Positions 19,790-28,462 of a stretch of DNA of 64,000 nt are shown here, piece after piece. The stretch is from NCBI GenBank assembly GCA_029262195.1, contig JAJCZX010000030.1:310001-374000 (forward strand), given 5' to 3'. Below the pieces are notes generated by a model. The model was not told the DNA's origin and did no database searches. It saw nothing but the letters and a program-made list of their open reading frames with translations. The position numbers were made by a program, and so were the translations under genes. The number at the start of each line of letters is the position of its first letter. Position 1 is the stretch's first letter. Source of the DNA: Gemmatimonadota bacterium. GTDB lineage: Bacteria; Gemmatimonadota; Gemmatimonadetes; Gemmatimonadales; GWC2-71-9.

Positions 19790-21310
19790 TCAACTACCGG
19801 TCGGTCTGACACGAATTGTGGTGTCCGGCGTGACTTCGCCCTGGTATTCAACCAACGCAATAATCGCATCGAGGACACTTTCGCTCAGGGTGACTTTGTC
19901 CAATTCGGCCAGCGGGAAACCATCCCCACCCTCGGCCACGAAATCAGGGGTGGCAAGCGTGTAAGTACCTACCGGATCAACAGCGGTGCCATCATCGAAC
20001 ATGACATCCACGACTCTTTGTCCTGGCGGCAGGTTCGGGTCATATGTGGCCGTCAAACCCGAAAAATGTGCCCGGGGCGAGCCACGTCGGAGAGAATGCT
20101 CGATGTTAGCCAACAATTGAGCGCCTGTCACGGTAACTCTGGTCACCAGATTCCCGAATGGATGGACTTGAAACAATTCGCCGTAAGTGATGTCTCCAGC
20201 GTCGATTCGCGCCCTAATTCCACCGTTGTTGTTGAGCGCTACATCGGCGCCCGCCGAACGCCTGAGTGCATCGGCAATCAGATTGCCCAACGGATACTGT
20301 CCTGTTGCGCGTTCAAGGGGGTTTTCCGTGAACCCGATCACTCGGTTGGAGAGTGCAACGACATCTTCCTCATACAACCCCATCACCGCGGCCACCCACG
20401 GATTCGGCGTGACGAGGTCAGCATAGGTAGTGTCGACCCTCGTCGAGTGAGTGACCGGGCCGTTTCCCACTTTGAACAGGTCTACGACTCCAACCGCCCG
20501 TCCGGTTGCCCAGGCCTCGACAATCGGAATCCCGTTTACCACCGTGTCCTGAACCTGATGGTCGTGCCCACCGACGATGAGATCAACCACGCCTGGCTCA
20601 AGTGAGTTGGCCAGTTGGATGGATTCGCCGCACCTGCCCTGCGCACAGTTGGTGGCAGCATGGGTAACGATTATCGTAAAGTCCACCTTTTCAGCCTTCA
20701 CATCGGCGATAGCATCTTCAATGGGTTCCAGGCCTCTGCGAAAAGACAGGTTCTCAATCATCGACGGCCTTGTGGCTGTCGCCGTGCCGGAGGTCGTATA
20801 GCCCACCAGTCCGATTCGTACACCATCCCTCTCAATGATCGTGTACGGCCTGGCCCAGGGGGGCCTTTCACCTGTCGTCGAGTTAAACGTGTTCGCCGAC
20901 AACCAGGGAAAATCCGAATGCCGCATCCGGGCCTGCAGCGTATCCCGTCCCCAGTCGAACTCATGGTTACCGATTGCGGTCGCATCCAGATAAAGGGCGT
21001 CCATCACCTCCACTATCGATTCGCCAAAGACTACGTTGGACGCGAGGGTGCCCTGCATTAGATCGCCGCCGCCAAGCCGAAATACCGCGCAATCGCAACG
21101 CGCCTCCAGGCTGTCCATAGTCGCGGCAAGAACGCCGGCTCCCCCCACCATCCGCCCCTGCGACCAGTTGTACTGCCGGGTCGACGGTGCGCCGTGAAGA
21201 TCGTTGATGGACAACACCCTTACGTGGGTAGTGTCCTGCAGTGATGCGATTGTTGTTAGGAGTAGCAGTCCGATCATTAGATTTTTTCCAGGGTTTCTTC
21301 CACTAGTCAA
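19790..21310 (-). CDS. 5'-nucleotidase / metallophosphatase (UshA-like), secreted
   Basis: VLSINDLHGAPST, GGDLMQGT, IGNHEFDWG, GGHDHQVQ, C-terminal NNGGIRARIDAGDITYGELFQVHPFGN. Confidence 0.92.
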   Translation of the reverse strand: MTSGRNPGKNLMIGLLLLTTIASLQDTTHVRVLSINDLHGAPSTRQYNWSQGRMVGGAGVLAATMDSLEARCDCAVFRLGGGDLMQGTLASNVVFGESIVEVMDALYLDATAIGNHEFDWGRDTLQARMRHSDFPWLSANTFNSTTGERPPWARPYTIIERDGVRIGLVGYTTSGTATATRPSMIENLSFRRGLEPIEDAIADVKAEKVDFTIIVTHAATNCAQGRCGESIQLANSLEPGVVDLIVGGHDHQVQDTVVNGIPIVEAWATGRAVGVVDLFKVGNGPVTHSTRVDTTYADLVTPNPWVAAVMGLYEEDVVALSNRVIGFTENPLERATGQYPLGNLIADALRRSAGADVALNNNGGIRARIDAGDITYGELFQVHPFGNLVTRVTVTGAQLLANIEHSLRRGSPRAHFSGLTATYDPNLPPGQRVVDVMFDDGTAVDPVGTYTLATPDFVAEGGDGFPLAELDKVTLSESVLDAIIALVEYQGEVTPDTTIRVRPTGS

Positions 21311-21316
21311 TAGTTC

Positions 21317-22504
21317 TCAGTAAATGAGGTAAGGTTCCGCACGCAACATAAAGTCGGCTATACCTGCGGCCAGACTGTTCCACACCTGTTCCGGATCCTC
21401 TCCATCCATCAACCGCATTCGAATGGACGCATCGCCCAGTCTGCGATCGAACCCCGGCGGTTGCACCTCAAGCTCTGGAGCGTCATGCACGGCGGATAGA
21501 ATCGCTATACCGACACGAACGGGATCGTAAACCCTCCTGTCGGTAACGGCGAGGACGAGACCAGGCAACGCGATGCCGTCATACTTACGATCGGTCGGCC
21601 CGATCGGTATGAAAACAGTATCTTTGATCGAGACTCCCGGCACCGATCCAATCCGCTCCAAAACCAGCTCAGGGTCGAGCCATGGTGCGCCAACCAATTG
21701 GAACGCGACCGGGGTCCCCCGCCCAACCGAAAGGTTGGTTCGCTCGAACGGTACAAGTCCGGGGTAATGGGTCGCGCTTTCAAGATCAGGCATGTTTGGA
21801 GACGGCTTCACCCATGGTAGCCCTGTCTGGTCGAACCACTGGTCTCTGGTCCATCCCGACGCCGGCACCACACTCAGTTCAACATCTATGCCCAGTGTCG
21901 CCTGCGCGAAACGGGCCATTTCTCCCATTGTCATACCGTGTCGCAGAGGTATGGCCATGTATTGACCCCAGCCGCGCAAGCTGTCTTCCAGAATCGGCCC
22001 CTGCACGAGCCCGCCGATGGGATTAGGGCGATCAAGTATCACAAGACGCATACCGTTTCGGCCGGCAGCCTGCATCGCCAAAATAGCGGTAGATATGTAG
22101 GTATAGGGCCGCGCACCTATATCCTGCAGATCCACCAGGAGGACGTCGAGACCATCGAGCATTTCGACGGTGGGTTCCTTCGTTTCCCCGTAAAGGCTGT
22201 AGATCGGAAGGCCCGTCACCGAATCCACTGAATGGCCGATCCCCTCTTCATCCAGAACTCCACGGAACCCGTGCTCAGGACTAAAGATTGCATTAAGTTG
22301 AACGCCAGCATCAACCAGACGGTCGATATCGCTGACCCGATCGCGATCTATCCCCGATTGATTGGTCAAAATGCCGACGGATACACCGGTGACGATGTGC
22401 AAAGAATCATCCAGTAGCACTTCGATGCCCGGGCGCACAACCTGCGGCGGGGGGGACCCCGCATTACACGAAGCGAGTAGAACAGTTAAAGGCAAAAAAC
22501 GCAT
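21317..22504 (-). CDS. namZ: DUF1343 family protein; exo-beta-N-acetylmuramidase NamZ-like, lipoprotein
   Basis: Lipobox MRFLPLTVLLASC; GVSVGILTNQSGIDRD, FSPEHGFRG, LLVDLQDIGARPYTYIST typical of DUF1343. Confidence 0.85.
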   Translation of the reverse strand: MRFLPLTVLLASCNAGSPPPQVVRPGIEVLLDDSLHIVTGVSVGILTNQSGIDRDRVSDIDRLVDAGVQLNAIFSPEHGFRGVLDEEGIGHSVDSVTGLPIYSLYGETKEPTVEMLDGLDVLLVDLQDIGARPYTYISTAILAMQAAGRNGMRLVILDRPNPIGGLVQGPILEDSLRGWGQYMAIPLRHGMTMGEMARFAQATLGIDVELSVVPASGWTRDQWFDQTGLPWVKPSPNMPDLESATHYPGLVPFERTNLSVGRGTPVAFQLVGAPWLDPELVLERIGSVPGVSIKDTVFIPIGPTDRKYDGIALPGLVLAVTDRRVYDPVRVGIAILSAVHDAPELEVQPPGFDRRLGDASIRMRLMDGEDPEQVWNSLAAGIADFMLRAEPYLIY

Positions 22505-24274
22505 ATGCGAACTCACCTGACGGTTTCCCTGGTTTTCATTCTGGCCTCCTGTTCGGCTCGTGCACAAATGCCATCCATGGTTCCCGATCCGGCTTCTCCG
22601 TCCCCTCAAGTTAGTGTAACTGTTCCCACAGGAAAGCAAGCGATTGATTCCATTCTCGATGAGCTGACGGTTGAGCAGATGGTTGGCCAGTTGGTTTTCC
22701 CCTGGCTGCTCGGCGACTATGCGTCGTTTGATCAGCCGGTTTTCGATAGAACAAGCGACTTAGTAGAAAAAAGCGAGGTCGGTGGAATCCTCATTTCGAT
22801 TGGATCTCCGCTTGATGTCGCTTCCAAATTGAACGAGCTGCAACGACGCTCGCGGCTTCCATTGTTGGTGGCTGCCGACCTGGAATGGGGAAGCGCCATG
22901 CGACTGGTCGGCGGAACAGCGTTCCCCTACCCGATGGCCCTCGGTGCAACTGACAGAGAATTGGATGCCTACCAGATGGCTCGCGTCACGGCATTGGAAG
23001 CCCGCGCCGTGGGCATTCACATGACCTTCTCGCCAGTGGCGGACCTGAACAACAATTCCGCCAACCCGATCATCAACACTCGGTCCTTCGGTGAAGACGC
23101 CGAGTCGGTATCTCGTTTGATAAGCGCCTATATCAGCGGTGCTGAAGAAAACGGTCTCTATACAACTGCCAAGCACTTCCCGGGGCACGGTGATACTGGA
23201 ACCGATTCGCATATCGACGTACCGGTCGCGAGCGCGTGCTGGGATCGCCTGGATACTCTGGAGCTGGCGCCATTCCGCGCCGCCATAGAGGCCGGGGTTA
23301 CTGCGGTCATGACAGCTCATATTGCGCTTCCCTGTTTCCACCCCGACGACGAGCAACTCCCCGCTACGCTATCAGAAACCTTTATGACAGACGTTCTGCG
23401 GGACTCTCTCGGTTTTGAAGGACTCGTAGTAACGGACGCGCTGATCATGGGAGCCATCGTAAACCGGTATGGAACTGAGGAGGCTGTGATCCGAGCCTTT
23501 CTCGCTGGCAGCGATCTCCTGTTGATGCCGACCAACATCCCGGAGGCCATCGAAGCAATGGTCAACGCGGTTGAGTCTGGTCGCATTGGGCGAGAGAGAT
23601 TGCGTGAGTCAACCCGACGGGTTCTCGAACTGAAGTTCGACGCTGGGCTCTTCGAAAGCCGCACCGTTTCCCTTGATCGGCTCCCGAGTGCCGTAGGGAC
23701 TCAGGACTTCATTGCAATTGCCGACGATATAGCGGCCCGGGCCATAACGCTCGTTGAGGAAGGACCTATTCGAGAGTTCAGAGCCGACACAGGTAGCTGG
23801 GCGTTGATTACGTATGCAGAGGAAACCAACCTCAACGTTGGGAATGTGCTTCTCGGTGAGTTGAGGACTGCCGACAACACCGTTTCTTCTTTCCGTCTCT
23901 ATCCCAGTTCTGGTCCGATGTCTTACGATTCCGCCAGAACTATTATGTCCCGGAACGATCGGATCCTTTTCGCCTCCAGCGTAAGGCCCATCGCATGGCG
24001 CGGCCACATCGCCCTCCCAGATTCTCTCGCGCGCACAATCGAAATCGTCTCAAAAGTAAAACCGACGGTTCTGGCATCACTGGGCAGCCCCTACCTCTTG
24101 AACCAGTTAGCTGAATTTGAAGGCGGCTTTTTGTTAGCGTGGAGCGCAACTCCAGCATCTGAGAAAGCTGTCGCGGCTGCAGTAACGGGGGCCATTCCGA
24201 TTTCGGGGCGATCACCCATACGTCTTTCAGATGAGTACCCCCGAGGTCACGGGATTCAAATCAGCGGTCAATGA
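22505..24274 (+). CDS. nagZ: Glycoside hydrolase family 3 beta-N-acetylhexosaminidase (NagZ-like), lipoprotein
   Basis: FSPVADLNNNSANPIINTRSFGEDAESVSR, TAKHFPGHGDTGTDSHIDVP, VVTDALIMGAI; lipobox ILASC. Confidence 0.92.
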   Translation: MRTHLTVSLVFILASCSARAQMPSMVPDPASPSPQVSVTVPTGKQAIDSILDELTVEQMVGQLVFPWLLGDYASFDQPVFDRTSDLVEKSEVGGILISIGSPLDVASKLNELQRRSRLPLLVAADLEWGSAMRLVGGTAFPYPMALGATDRELDAYQMARVTALEARAVGIHMTFSPVADLNNNSANPIINTRSFGEDAESVSRLISAYISGAEENGLYTTAKHFPGHGDTGTDSHIDVPVASACWDRLDTLELAPFRAAIEAGVTAVMTAHIALPCFHPDDEQLPATLSETFMTDVLRDSLGFEGLVVTDALIMGAIVNRYGTEEAVIRAFLAGSDLLLMPTNIPEAIEAMVNAVESGRIGRERLRESTRRVLELKFDAGLFESRTVSLDRLPSAVGTQDFIAIADDIAARAITLVEEGPIREFRADTGSWALITYAEETNLNVGNVLLGELRTADNTVSSFRLYPSSGPMSYDSARTIMSRNDRILFASSVRPIAWRGHIALPDSLARTIEIVSKVKPTVLASLGSPYLLNQLAEFEGGFLLAWSATPASEKAVAAAVTGAIPISGRSPIRLSDEYPRGHGIQISGQ

Positions 24275-25419
24275 AACTCACCCTCATACTCGCCGCGCTG
24301 GGAACGTTTCAGGACCCGCTCCCACTGGCACCCCCGGAATCAATTGGATTCGATTCAGCCGTTCTGGATAGTGCGATCGATTATCTCGCCGCCGAGGCAC
24401 GCAACGGTTCGTTCCCTGGAGCAGTCCTGGCGGTCGGAAGGCGCGGAGCAGTGGCGACGATCACCGGGGTGGGAAAATACGGCATTGATGACCCGCGCAG
24501 AGTTTCGGCCACGACAATTTACGATCTTGCAAGCCTCACCAAGGTCATTGCGTTAACTACCTCCGCGGCTATCCTGGTTTCCGCCGGACGATTAGACCTG
24601 GACTCCAGGGTAATCGACTACCTACCGGAGTTTATTGGTGAGGGAAAAGGTGATGTGCTCGTGCGTCACCTCCTCACTCACACGTCGGGCCTGCCACCAT
24701 TTAGACTTCTATATGAAGAAACCGATAACCCGGACTCAGCCTGGGCGCTGGCCATGCGCACTGACCTGGAAAACAACCCGGGTGACCGTTACACCTATTC
24801 TGACATCGGAGCCATGGCGCTTGCGGGAGTTCTTGAGGCGGTGAGCGGGCAAAGGTTGGACGTTTTTGCCCGCGAAAACATCTTCAGGCCCCTGGGTATG
24901 ACCGACACCAGGTTTTTGCCACCAGAGACACTGAGAAGCCGCATTGCCCCGACTGAGAACGACCCTTGGCGTGGCAGAATACTCAGGGGCGAGGTACACG
25001 ACGAAAACGCCCATCGGCTCGGAGGAGTGTCAGGACACGCCGGACTTTTTTCCACCGCAACAGATCTGTCCCACTTCGCACTGTGGCTGCTAGATGTTTA
25101 CCATGATCGGGTCTCGGACCCGCTGCTTTCGGGTGTAGTCCTCAGGGAATTCGTAACTCGCCAGAACCAACCGACCGGCTCCACGCGAGCCCTCGGATGG
25201 GACACGCCGTCTGCAACCATGAGCAGCGCCGGATCTATCCTGGACCGTTCCAGCTTCGGCCATACCGGTTACACCGGAACTTCTATCTGGATCGACCCTA
25301 CCAGAGACATGTTCATGATATTGCTCACCAATCGTGTCCATCCGACCCGAGAAAATATAGAAATCAGGAGGGTAAGGCGAGAATTGGGAGATATGGTAGG
25401 GAGAGCCGCCAGCGGGTAA
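24271..25419 (+). CDS. Serine hydrolase of the beta-lactamase/transpeptidase-like family
   Basis: YDLASLTKVIAL (SxxK), HLLTHTSGLPPF, GHTGYTGTSIWID; overlaps the nagZ stop (ATGA). Confidence 0.9.
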   Translation: MKLTLILAALGTFQDPLPLAPPESIGFDSAVLDSAIDYLAAEARNGSFPGAVLAVGRRGAVATITGVGKYGIDDPRRVSATTIYDLASLTKVIALTTSAAILVSAGRLDLDSRVIDYLPEFIGEGKGDVLVRHLLTHTSGLPPFRLLYEETDNPDSAWALAMRTDLENNPGDRYTYSDIGAMALAGVLEAVSGQRLDVFARENIFRPLGMTDTRFLPPETLRSRIAPTENDPWRGRILRGEVHDENAHRLGGVSGHAGLFSTATDLSHFALWLLDVYHDRVSDPLLSGVVLREFVTRQNQPTGSTRALGWDTPSATMSSAGSILDRSSFGHTGYTGTSIWIDPTRDMFMILLTNRVHPTRENIEIRRVRRELGDMVGRAASG

Positions 25420-25548
25420 GTCGGGAAGCCCGGAGGTCGGGACGGGAACAAAACCGCTCCCTCCTCCCTGCTTCCAGCATCCAGCCGTCATTGACTGCCC
25501 CCTCATAGTCCCCTAATTTTCGCGGATATCTAAAAAGGAATTTCAGCG

Positions 25549-25911
25549 ATGACGACAAGCCAGGCACCAACGGCCACCGTGAAGGTGTTGTTGACCGACA
25601 TAGCAGTTGAACAGGTTAAGGTTTTCATGCAACAGGAGGACGTTCCGGTTGAATCTGCCGGACTTCGTGTTTCCGTGATGCCGGGAGGATGCTCTGGTTT
25701 CCAGTACGGCCTCAACATTGAAGAAAAGCCGCTCGATGATGATTACACGTTAGAGCAGAACGGAATCCGTATTTTCGTCGATGCTTTTAGCGCACAGTAC
25801 CTCGACGGAATCACTGTCGATTTCAAAGAAACCATGCAAGGTTCGGGGTTCGCGTTTAACAATCCCAACGCGACGGGCGGCTGTGGATGCGGTTCGTCTT
25901 TCACAGCCTGA
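25549..25911 (+). CDS. HesB/IscA/ErpA-type iron-sulfur cluster assembly protein
   Basis: LRVSVMPGGCSGFQYGL...NATGGCGCGSSFTA. Confidence 0.93.
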   Translation: MTTSQAPTATVKVLLTDIAVEQVKVFMQQEDVPVESAGLRVSVMPGGCSGFQYGLNIEEKPLDDDYTLEQNGIRIFVDAFSAQYLDGITVDFKETMQGSGFAFNNPNATGGCGCGSSFTA

Positions 25912-25933
25912 CCATACCGGCGACCACGGCAGA

Positions 25934-26149
25934 ATGACTCTTGGAAAGAACCGGCAGACACCGGTGACCTTCTCCACCGCGGAGGTGAACGCCATTAAGA
26001 CGGCGGTTGCCGTCTCCCCTCCCGGGCAGATTCCCTGTCCACGCTGCGAGACTCTCCTGAGTTTCGACCGCGACCTTGAGGGTGGCACTGCGTTACGCTG
26101 TTCAGAATGTAAGCGTACCTGTATTGTTCGTCGGGATCTTCGGGACTGA
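25934..26149 (+). CDS. Small zinc-ribbon-like protein
   Basis: MTLGKNRQTPVTF...CPRCETLLSFDRDLEGGTALRCSECKRTC; two CxxC pairs. Confidence 0.55.
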   Translation: MTLGKNRQTPVTFSTAEVNAIKTAVAVSPPGQIPCPRCETLLSFDRDLEGGTALRCSECKRTCIVRRDLRD

Positions 26150-27585
26150 CAGCTAACCTCACCACACTCGACGTCACGGTGATGGCCGTTTATTTCGGTC
26201 TCGTCATTGCCATCGGCGCATACTTCGGTAGACAACAAAAAGATCCGGGCGACTATTTCCTCGGAAAGAACCAGCTTCCATGGTGGGCAATTATGTTGTC
26301 CATCGTCGCCACCGAGACATCCGCGCTTACGGTGATATCCATTCCTGGGATCGGCGCCCGTGGTGACCTGACGTTTTTGCAAATACCACTCGGATACGTC
26401 GTGGGCAGAATAGGGGTGTCGTTGTGGTTATTACCTGGGTATTTCGACGGCACCCAATACACCGCCTATTCGCGACTCGAAAAAAGTTTTGGTCCCGCAA
26501 CCCGCAAGGTAGCCTCCGGCCTTTTCATGGTTATCAGGTCCCTTGGCGACAGCGTCCGCGTTTTTGCCACAGCGATCCCGCTGGCCATCGTTACCGGCTG
26601 GTCTATTCCGACCTCAATCCTTGTAGTGGCAGCGGTCACGGTTGTCTACACGTGGTACGGTGGCCTCAAGGCTGTCGTTTGGATTGACGTGATGCAACTG
26701 ATGATCTACATGGTCGGAGGGGTAGCGACAATCGTGGTGGCAGCCAGATTAATAGGGTTCGAGGACATGTTCGCGCTGGCCGACATAAGCGAAAAAATCA
26801 GGGTGTTTGACATGCGTTTTTCGTTGACAACTCCCTATACTTTTTTCGCGGGTCTTATCGGCGGTGCCTTTCTGTCCGCGGCATCGCACGGAACTGATCA
26901 GTTGATCGTGCAACGGCTGTTGGCCACGCGTTCCCTCTCCGACGCCAGGAGGGCATTGATCGGCTCCGGGTTTCTCGTATTCATACAGTTCGCGTTGTTC
27001 CTATTCGTCGGGACGATGATATGGGCAGCGGGCGCAGACGACCCGGCGCTTCGGGGGGATGAACTGTACGCAACCTTCATAGTGAATCACCTACCCCCGG
27101 GAATCGCCGGCCTGATGGTGGCGGGAATTCTCGCCGCTGCGATGAGCACGGTGAGTTCCTCGCTCAACTCCCTGGCTTCGGCAACGACTCAGGACTTCTA
27201 TTCACCAATGGCTGGCAAGGACGACCCGGCGCACCTTTTGAAAATTGGTCGGTTAGCCACGATACTCTGGGCGCTGATTCTGGCAGGCGGGGCGCTGTCA
27301 TTCAAGTCGTCCGATCAGCCGGTTGTAATTCTCGCTCTCTCAGTCGCGTCAATAACCTACGGAGCGTTGCTGGGAACTTTCCTACTGTCGTTGGCAAAGG
27401 ATACGGTCGAACAACCTGATGCCATCGCGGGAATTGTTGTAGCCACCACCGCGATGTTGGCTGTGGTGTTTTGGAAGCCCTACCCCTTCGAATCACTGGC
27501 GTGGCCCTGGTACGTCCCCCTCGGCACTGCGATTACGCTCGTCACCGCGCTTGGAAGTTCGCGACTGCGGAAGTTGAGCACCTGA
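26146..27585 (+). CDS. Sodium:solute symporter (SSS) family transporter; N-terminus probably starts upstream of the ORF-track GTG at 26179
   Basis: In-frame upstream residues LTANLTTLDVTV precede MAVYFGLVIAIGAYFGRQQKDPGDYFLGKNQLPWWAIMLSIVATETSALTVISIPG; CTG at 26146 overlaps the upstream TGA. Confidence 0.87.
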   Translation: MTANLTTLDVTVMAVYFGLVIAIGAYFGRQQKDPGDYFLGKNQLPWWAIMLSIVATETSALTVISIPGIGARGDLTFLQIPLGYVVGRIGVSLWLLPGYFDGTQYTAYSRLEKSFGPATRKVASGLFMVIRSLGDSVRVFATAIPLAIVTGWSIPTSILVVAAVTVVYTWYGGLKAVVWIDVMQLMIYMVGGVATIVVAARLIGFEDMFALADISEKIRVFDMRFSLTTPYTFFAGLIGGAFLSAASHGTDQLIVQRLLATRSLSDARRALIGSGFLVFIQFALFLFVGTMIWAAGADDPALRGDELYATFIVNHLPPGIAGLMVAGILAAAMSTVSSSLNSLASATTQDFYSPMAGKDDPAHLLKIGRLATILWALILAGGALSFKSSDQPVVILALSVASITYGALLGTFLLSLAKDTVEQPDAIAGIVVATTAMLAVVFWKPYPFESLAWPWYVPLGTAITLVTALGSSRLRKLST

Positions 27586-28455
27586 ATGTTCCTCGGAGTA
27601 GACGCAGGCGGATCTCATGTGGAATGCGGAATCGGGGACCAGCACTCCGGGATTCTCGCGAGGAAGACGTACTCGCCAGCCCCAGGGGCGGCTTCCAATC
27701 CGCGGGATCTGGCTGAGCTAATAATTTCTGCAGGCCTCGAACTCCAGACAGGCCTGCAAGTGAAGATCAAACGCGTTTTAATTGGAGCGGCCGGGGCCGG
27801 CAACCCGGAAGTCCGAACGAGCCTCAAGAGGGAAATCCGCCGACACTGGCCTGCCCTCCCTGTCACAGTAACCACCGATATAGAGATCGCGCTCGAGAGT
27901 TGTTTTCCTGCGGACCAGGGAATTCTCATCGCCTCCGGAACCGGTTCGTTTGCGGTGCGCCGAAACGCGGACGGCACCAGCACGAGAGTCGGAGGCCAGG
28001 GACCGTCGTCAGGCGATGAGGGAAGCGCCTACGATCTCGGCAAGACAGCTCTGGTCAAATCAAAAGAAGATTGGTACCACTCGGCGACTATGGTTGAGGC
28101 ATTCAAGATTCAACTCGACGGGCGCACTGTCACAGAGATGATTGAAGATGGTACGCCTGCTGAGGTCGCCGCCCTTGCCAGGACTGTCTGCAATGTCGCC
28201 CTTGCGGGGGATCAGGTTGCGATAGGTTTGGTCGAAGACGCCGCCCAGGAACTCCTCAGCCTGGCAGCAGAGCTGGGAATAGACGGACAACAACTCCCGA
28301 CCGTGCTGGGAGGCGGTTTACTGTCTCCCGGTTCGCCCGTGAGAGCCAACCTCGTCAATTGGCTTAGAGCGGCGTCGCAGCATTTCGTTTACACCGACAC
28401 CTCGGTCGACCCCTTGTTGGGTGCCTTTTCGATCGCTTCCAAACAGGCTGATTAA
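27586..28455 (+). CDS. BadF/BadG-type sugar kinase (N-acetylglucosamine / MurNAc kinase-like)
   Basis: MFLGVDAGGSHVECGIGD, IASGTGSFAVRR, GGQGPSSGDEGSAYDLG, VLGGGLL; starts directly at the SSS stop. Confidence 0.85.
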   Translation: MFLGVDAGGSHVECGIGDQHSGILARKTYSPAPGAASNPRDLAELIISAGLELQTGLQVKIKRVLIGAAGAGNPEVRTSLKREIRRHWPALPVTVTTDIEIALESCFPADQGILIASGTGSFAVRRNADGTSTRVGGQGPSSGDEGSAYDLGKTALVKSKEDWYHSATMVEAFKIQLDGRTVTEMIEDGTPAEVAALARTVCNVALAGDQVAIGLVEDAAQELLSLAAELGIDGQQLPTVLGGGLLSPGSPVRANLVNWLRAASQHFVYTDTSVDPLLGAFSIASKQAD

Positions 28456-28462
28456 ACCAGAC

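Noticed and set aside
25549-26149. IscA-like and zinc-ribbon genes as part of the peptidoglycan salvage function
   Set aside because: They sit between the serine hydrolase and the SSS transporter, but nothing in their sequence links them to amino sugars; probably housekeeping neighbours.
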